7,451 bases of DNA from CAZGSG01 sp964528095 (lineage in GTDB: Bacteria > Bacteroidota > Bacteroidia > Chitinophagales > Chitinophagaceae): assembly GCA_964528095.1 (NCBI GenBank), contig CAZGSG010000292.1, positions 1 to 7,451 of the forward strand, written 5' to 3'. Under the pieces are notes generated by a model. That model was not told the origin of the DNA. It searched no databases and saw only the letters and a program-made list of their open reading frames with translations. Numbering within the stretch: the stretch's first letter is position 1; each line of letters starts with the position of its first letter. The position numbers were made by a program, and so were the translations under genes. Positions 6,691 through 7,451 of the stretch are shown here, piece by piece.

Positions 6691-6725
6691 AGCTCCTTCG
6701 AAATCCCTCTCGAAGTACATGAGCT
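6691..6725. other. Third hairpin of the cluster (5 + 6 bp stem with bulge)
   Basis: The outer stem AGCTC (6691-6695) pairs with GAGCT (6721-6725). The adjacent inner stem CTTCGA (6696-6701) pairs with TCGAAG (6710-6715) around an 8-nt loop. A one-sided TACAT bulge (6716-6720) separates the two stems. An 11-bp interrupted stem here, next to two other hairpins, suggests a designed structure rather than random sequence. Confidence 0.4.
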
Positions 6726-6812
6726 GCCAATTTATTTCGGAATCACACTGGTAAGGCTGCCCGGTTAATGGATAATGTTACTTAAGAGAATTTCACTTTA
6801 TCGTTCATATAC

Positions 6813-7451
6813 TTAATTTAATTCCCCTGCCTGCTCATGATCGTCGTACTTATTGCGAAGATTGTTTAATTCTTTTTTCAATTCCTTAATCAGCGATTCA
6901 TGTTCTTTTAACCGGATAATATTTTTTTGCTCAGCAGGGTCTCGCTGCAGGTCATACAACTCCCATTCGTTCACTGTATAAAAATAAATAAGTTTATAAC
7001 GTTCACCTCTTATCGCTATATGAGGTATAACGGTATGGTCTTTTGCAAATTCATAGTAATGGTAATACAGGTACTTCCGGTCCAGCGATTTTTGTTTACC
7101 GGTCAATAATGGTTTCAGGCTAAGTCCCTGCATCCAGTCAGGAACCGGCGCGCCGGCAATATCGAGAATGGTGGGCGCATAGTCGATATTCTGTACCAGT
7201 GTATTCGATACGGTGTTGGGTTTGATCTTTCCCGGCCAACGAACCAATAATGGCGTACCCATCGACACATCGTATGCAAAACGTTTGTCAAACCATCCAT
7301 TTTCACCCAGGTAAAATCCCTGGTCGCTTGTATAGATCACGGCAGTATTGCTGGTCATTTTATACTGGTCAAGATAATCAAGCACGCGACCGATACTTTC
7401 GTCAATAGATGCGATGCAGGCCAGGTAGTCCTGCATATACCATTGGTATTT
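6813..7451 (-). CDS. S1-family sulfatase, C-terminal part (5' end beyond the window)
   Basis: The visible 212 residues are the C-terminal part of a formylglycine-dependent sulfatase, which removes sulfate esters (or N-sulfates) from glycans and is usually exported to the periplasm. The frame stays open to the window edge, reading KYQWYMQDYLACIASIDESI, so the internal Met at 7436 is not the start. Family marks are the YxxDYLACIASIDxxIGRVLDYL helix, IYTSDQGFYLGENGWFDKRF (metal-binding SDQG and a substrate-contacting Lys), TPLLVRWPGKI, and the C-terminal cap with YYHYYEFAKDH, RGERYKLIYFY and WELYDLQRDPAEQ. This layout resembles N-acetylglucosamine-6-O-sulfatase-like (S1_11-type) and related Bacteroidota enzymes, but subfamily and substrate are inferred. 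The CxPSR/CxAxR maturation motif and the signal peptide lie outside the window, so activity cannot be judged. A charged coiled-coil-like tail rich in Lys/Glu ends the protein. It is convergent with the lipoprotein gene. Confidence 0.93.
   Translation of the reverse strand, partial: KYQWYMQDYLACIASIDESIGRVLDYLDQYKMTSNTAVIYTSDQGFYLGENGWFDKRFAYDVSMGTPLLVRWPGKIKPNTVSNTLVQNIDYAPTILDIAGAPVPDWMQGLSLKPLLTGKQKSLDRKYLYYHYYEFAKDHTVIPHIAIRGERYKLIYFYTVNEWELYDLQRDPAEQKNIIRLKEHESLIKELKKELNNLRNKYDDHEQAGELN

Larger units (their letters stand above)
6591..6767. repeat. Possible small non-coding element bounded by TAACCGG inverted repeats
   Basis: TAACCGG at 6591-6597 and CCGGTTA at 6761-6767 form a perfect 7-bp inverted pair; allowing a 1-nt indel the match extends through the next two bases (CA). 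The 177 bp between the outer ends contain three hairpins and no convincing gene. This resembles a MITE or REP-like unit. No clear target-site duplication is visible (left flank ends TTTTTTAA, right flank begins ATGGATAA), and a 7-bp pair at this distance can occur by chance. Together with 6434-6590 this accounts for the 379-bp gene-free stretch before the sulfatase gene. Confidence 0.3.

Noticed and set aside
6637..6720. A 27-residue minus-strand reading frame (MYFERDFEGANRENERR...) across the hairpin cluster
   Set aside because: It is short, overlaps two hairpins, has no ribosome-binding signal or recognisable family, and is easily explained by chance.

Overview
The window looks like Bacteroidota chromosome, most likely from a Chitinophaga/Niastella-like soil or plant-associated bacterium. 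This is inferred from the moderate GC content, the general lack of clear Shine-Dalgarno sequences, a TAnnTTTG-type promoter word, a Bacteroidota-style lipoprotein, an S1-type sulfatase, and protein sequences that read like that phylum. I ran no database search.

Layout, left to right. (1) Positions 1-48 may be the tail of an upstream gene, closed by tandem stops. (2) A large cytoplasmic GH63/MGH1-like glycoside hydrolase follows (61-2682, +). (3) A convergent spacer carries 7-bp repeats arranged as an inverted pair. (4) An AraC-family regulator (2812-3747, -) is transcribed divergently from an AcoD/ExaC-type NAD+ aldehyde dehydrogenase (3893-5425, +). A DUF779 protein (5486-5869, +) follows the dehydrogenase. 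(5) Next is a small lipoprotein of unknown function (5939-6433, +). (6) A 379-bp convergent non-coding stretch holds another 7-bp repeat and a cluster of hairpins inside a possible 177-bp inverted-repeat element. (7) The C-terminal part of an S1-family sulfatase runs off the right edge (6813-7451, -).

The clearest functional unit is regulator / aldehyde dehydrogenase / DUF779. This is a recurrent partnership, probably an aldehyde-responsive oxidation or detoxification module. The divergent promoter contains two perfect 9-bp direct repeats exactly 21 bp apart, the geometry expected for two AraC-type half-sites. A strong hairpin between the dehydrogenase and DUF779 genes may lower expression of the second gene. 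The GH63 enzyme and the sulfatase fit a carbohydrate-degrading lifestyle, but nothing in the sequence ties them to the aldehyde module.

I see no RNA gene, CRISPR array, insertion sequence with a transposase, or phage gene. The least explained parts are the two convergent spacers, with their heptamer-periodic repeats and hairpins, and the Cys-rich DUF779 protein.
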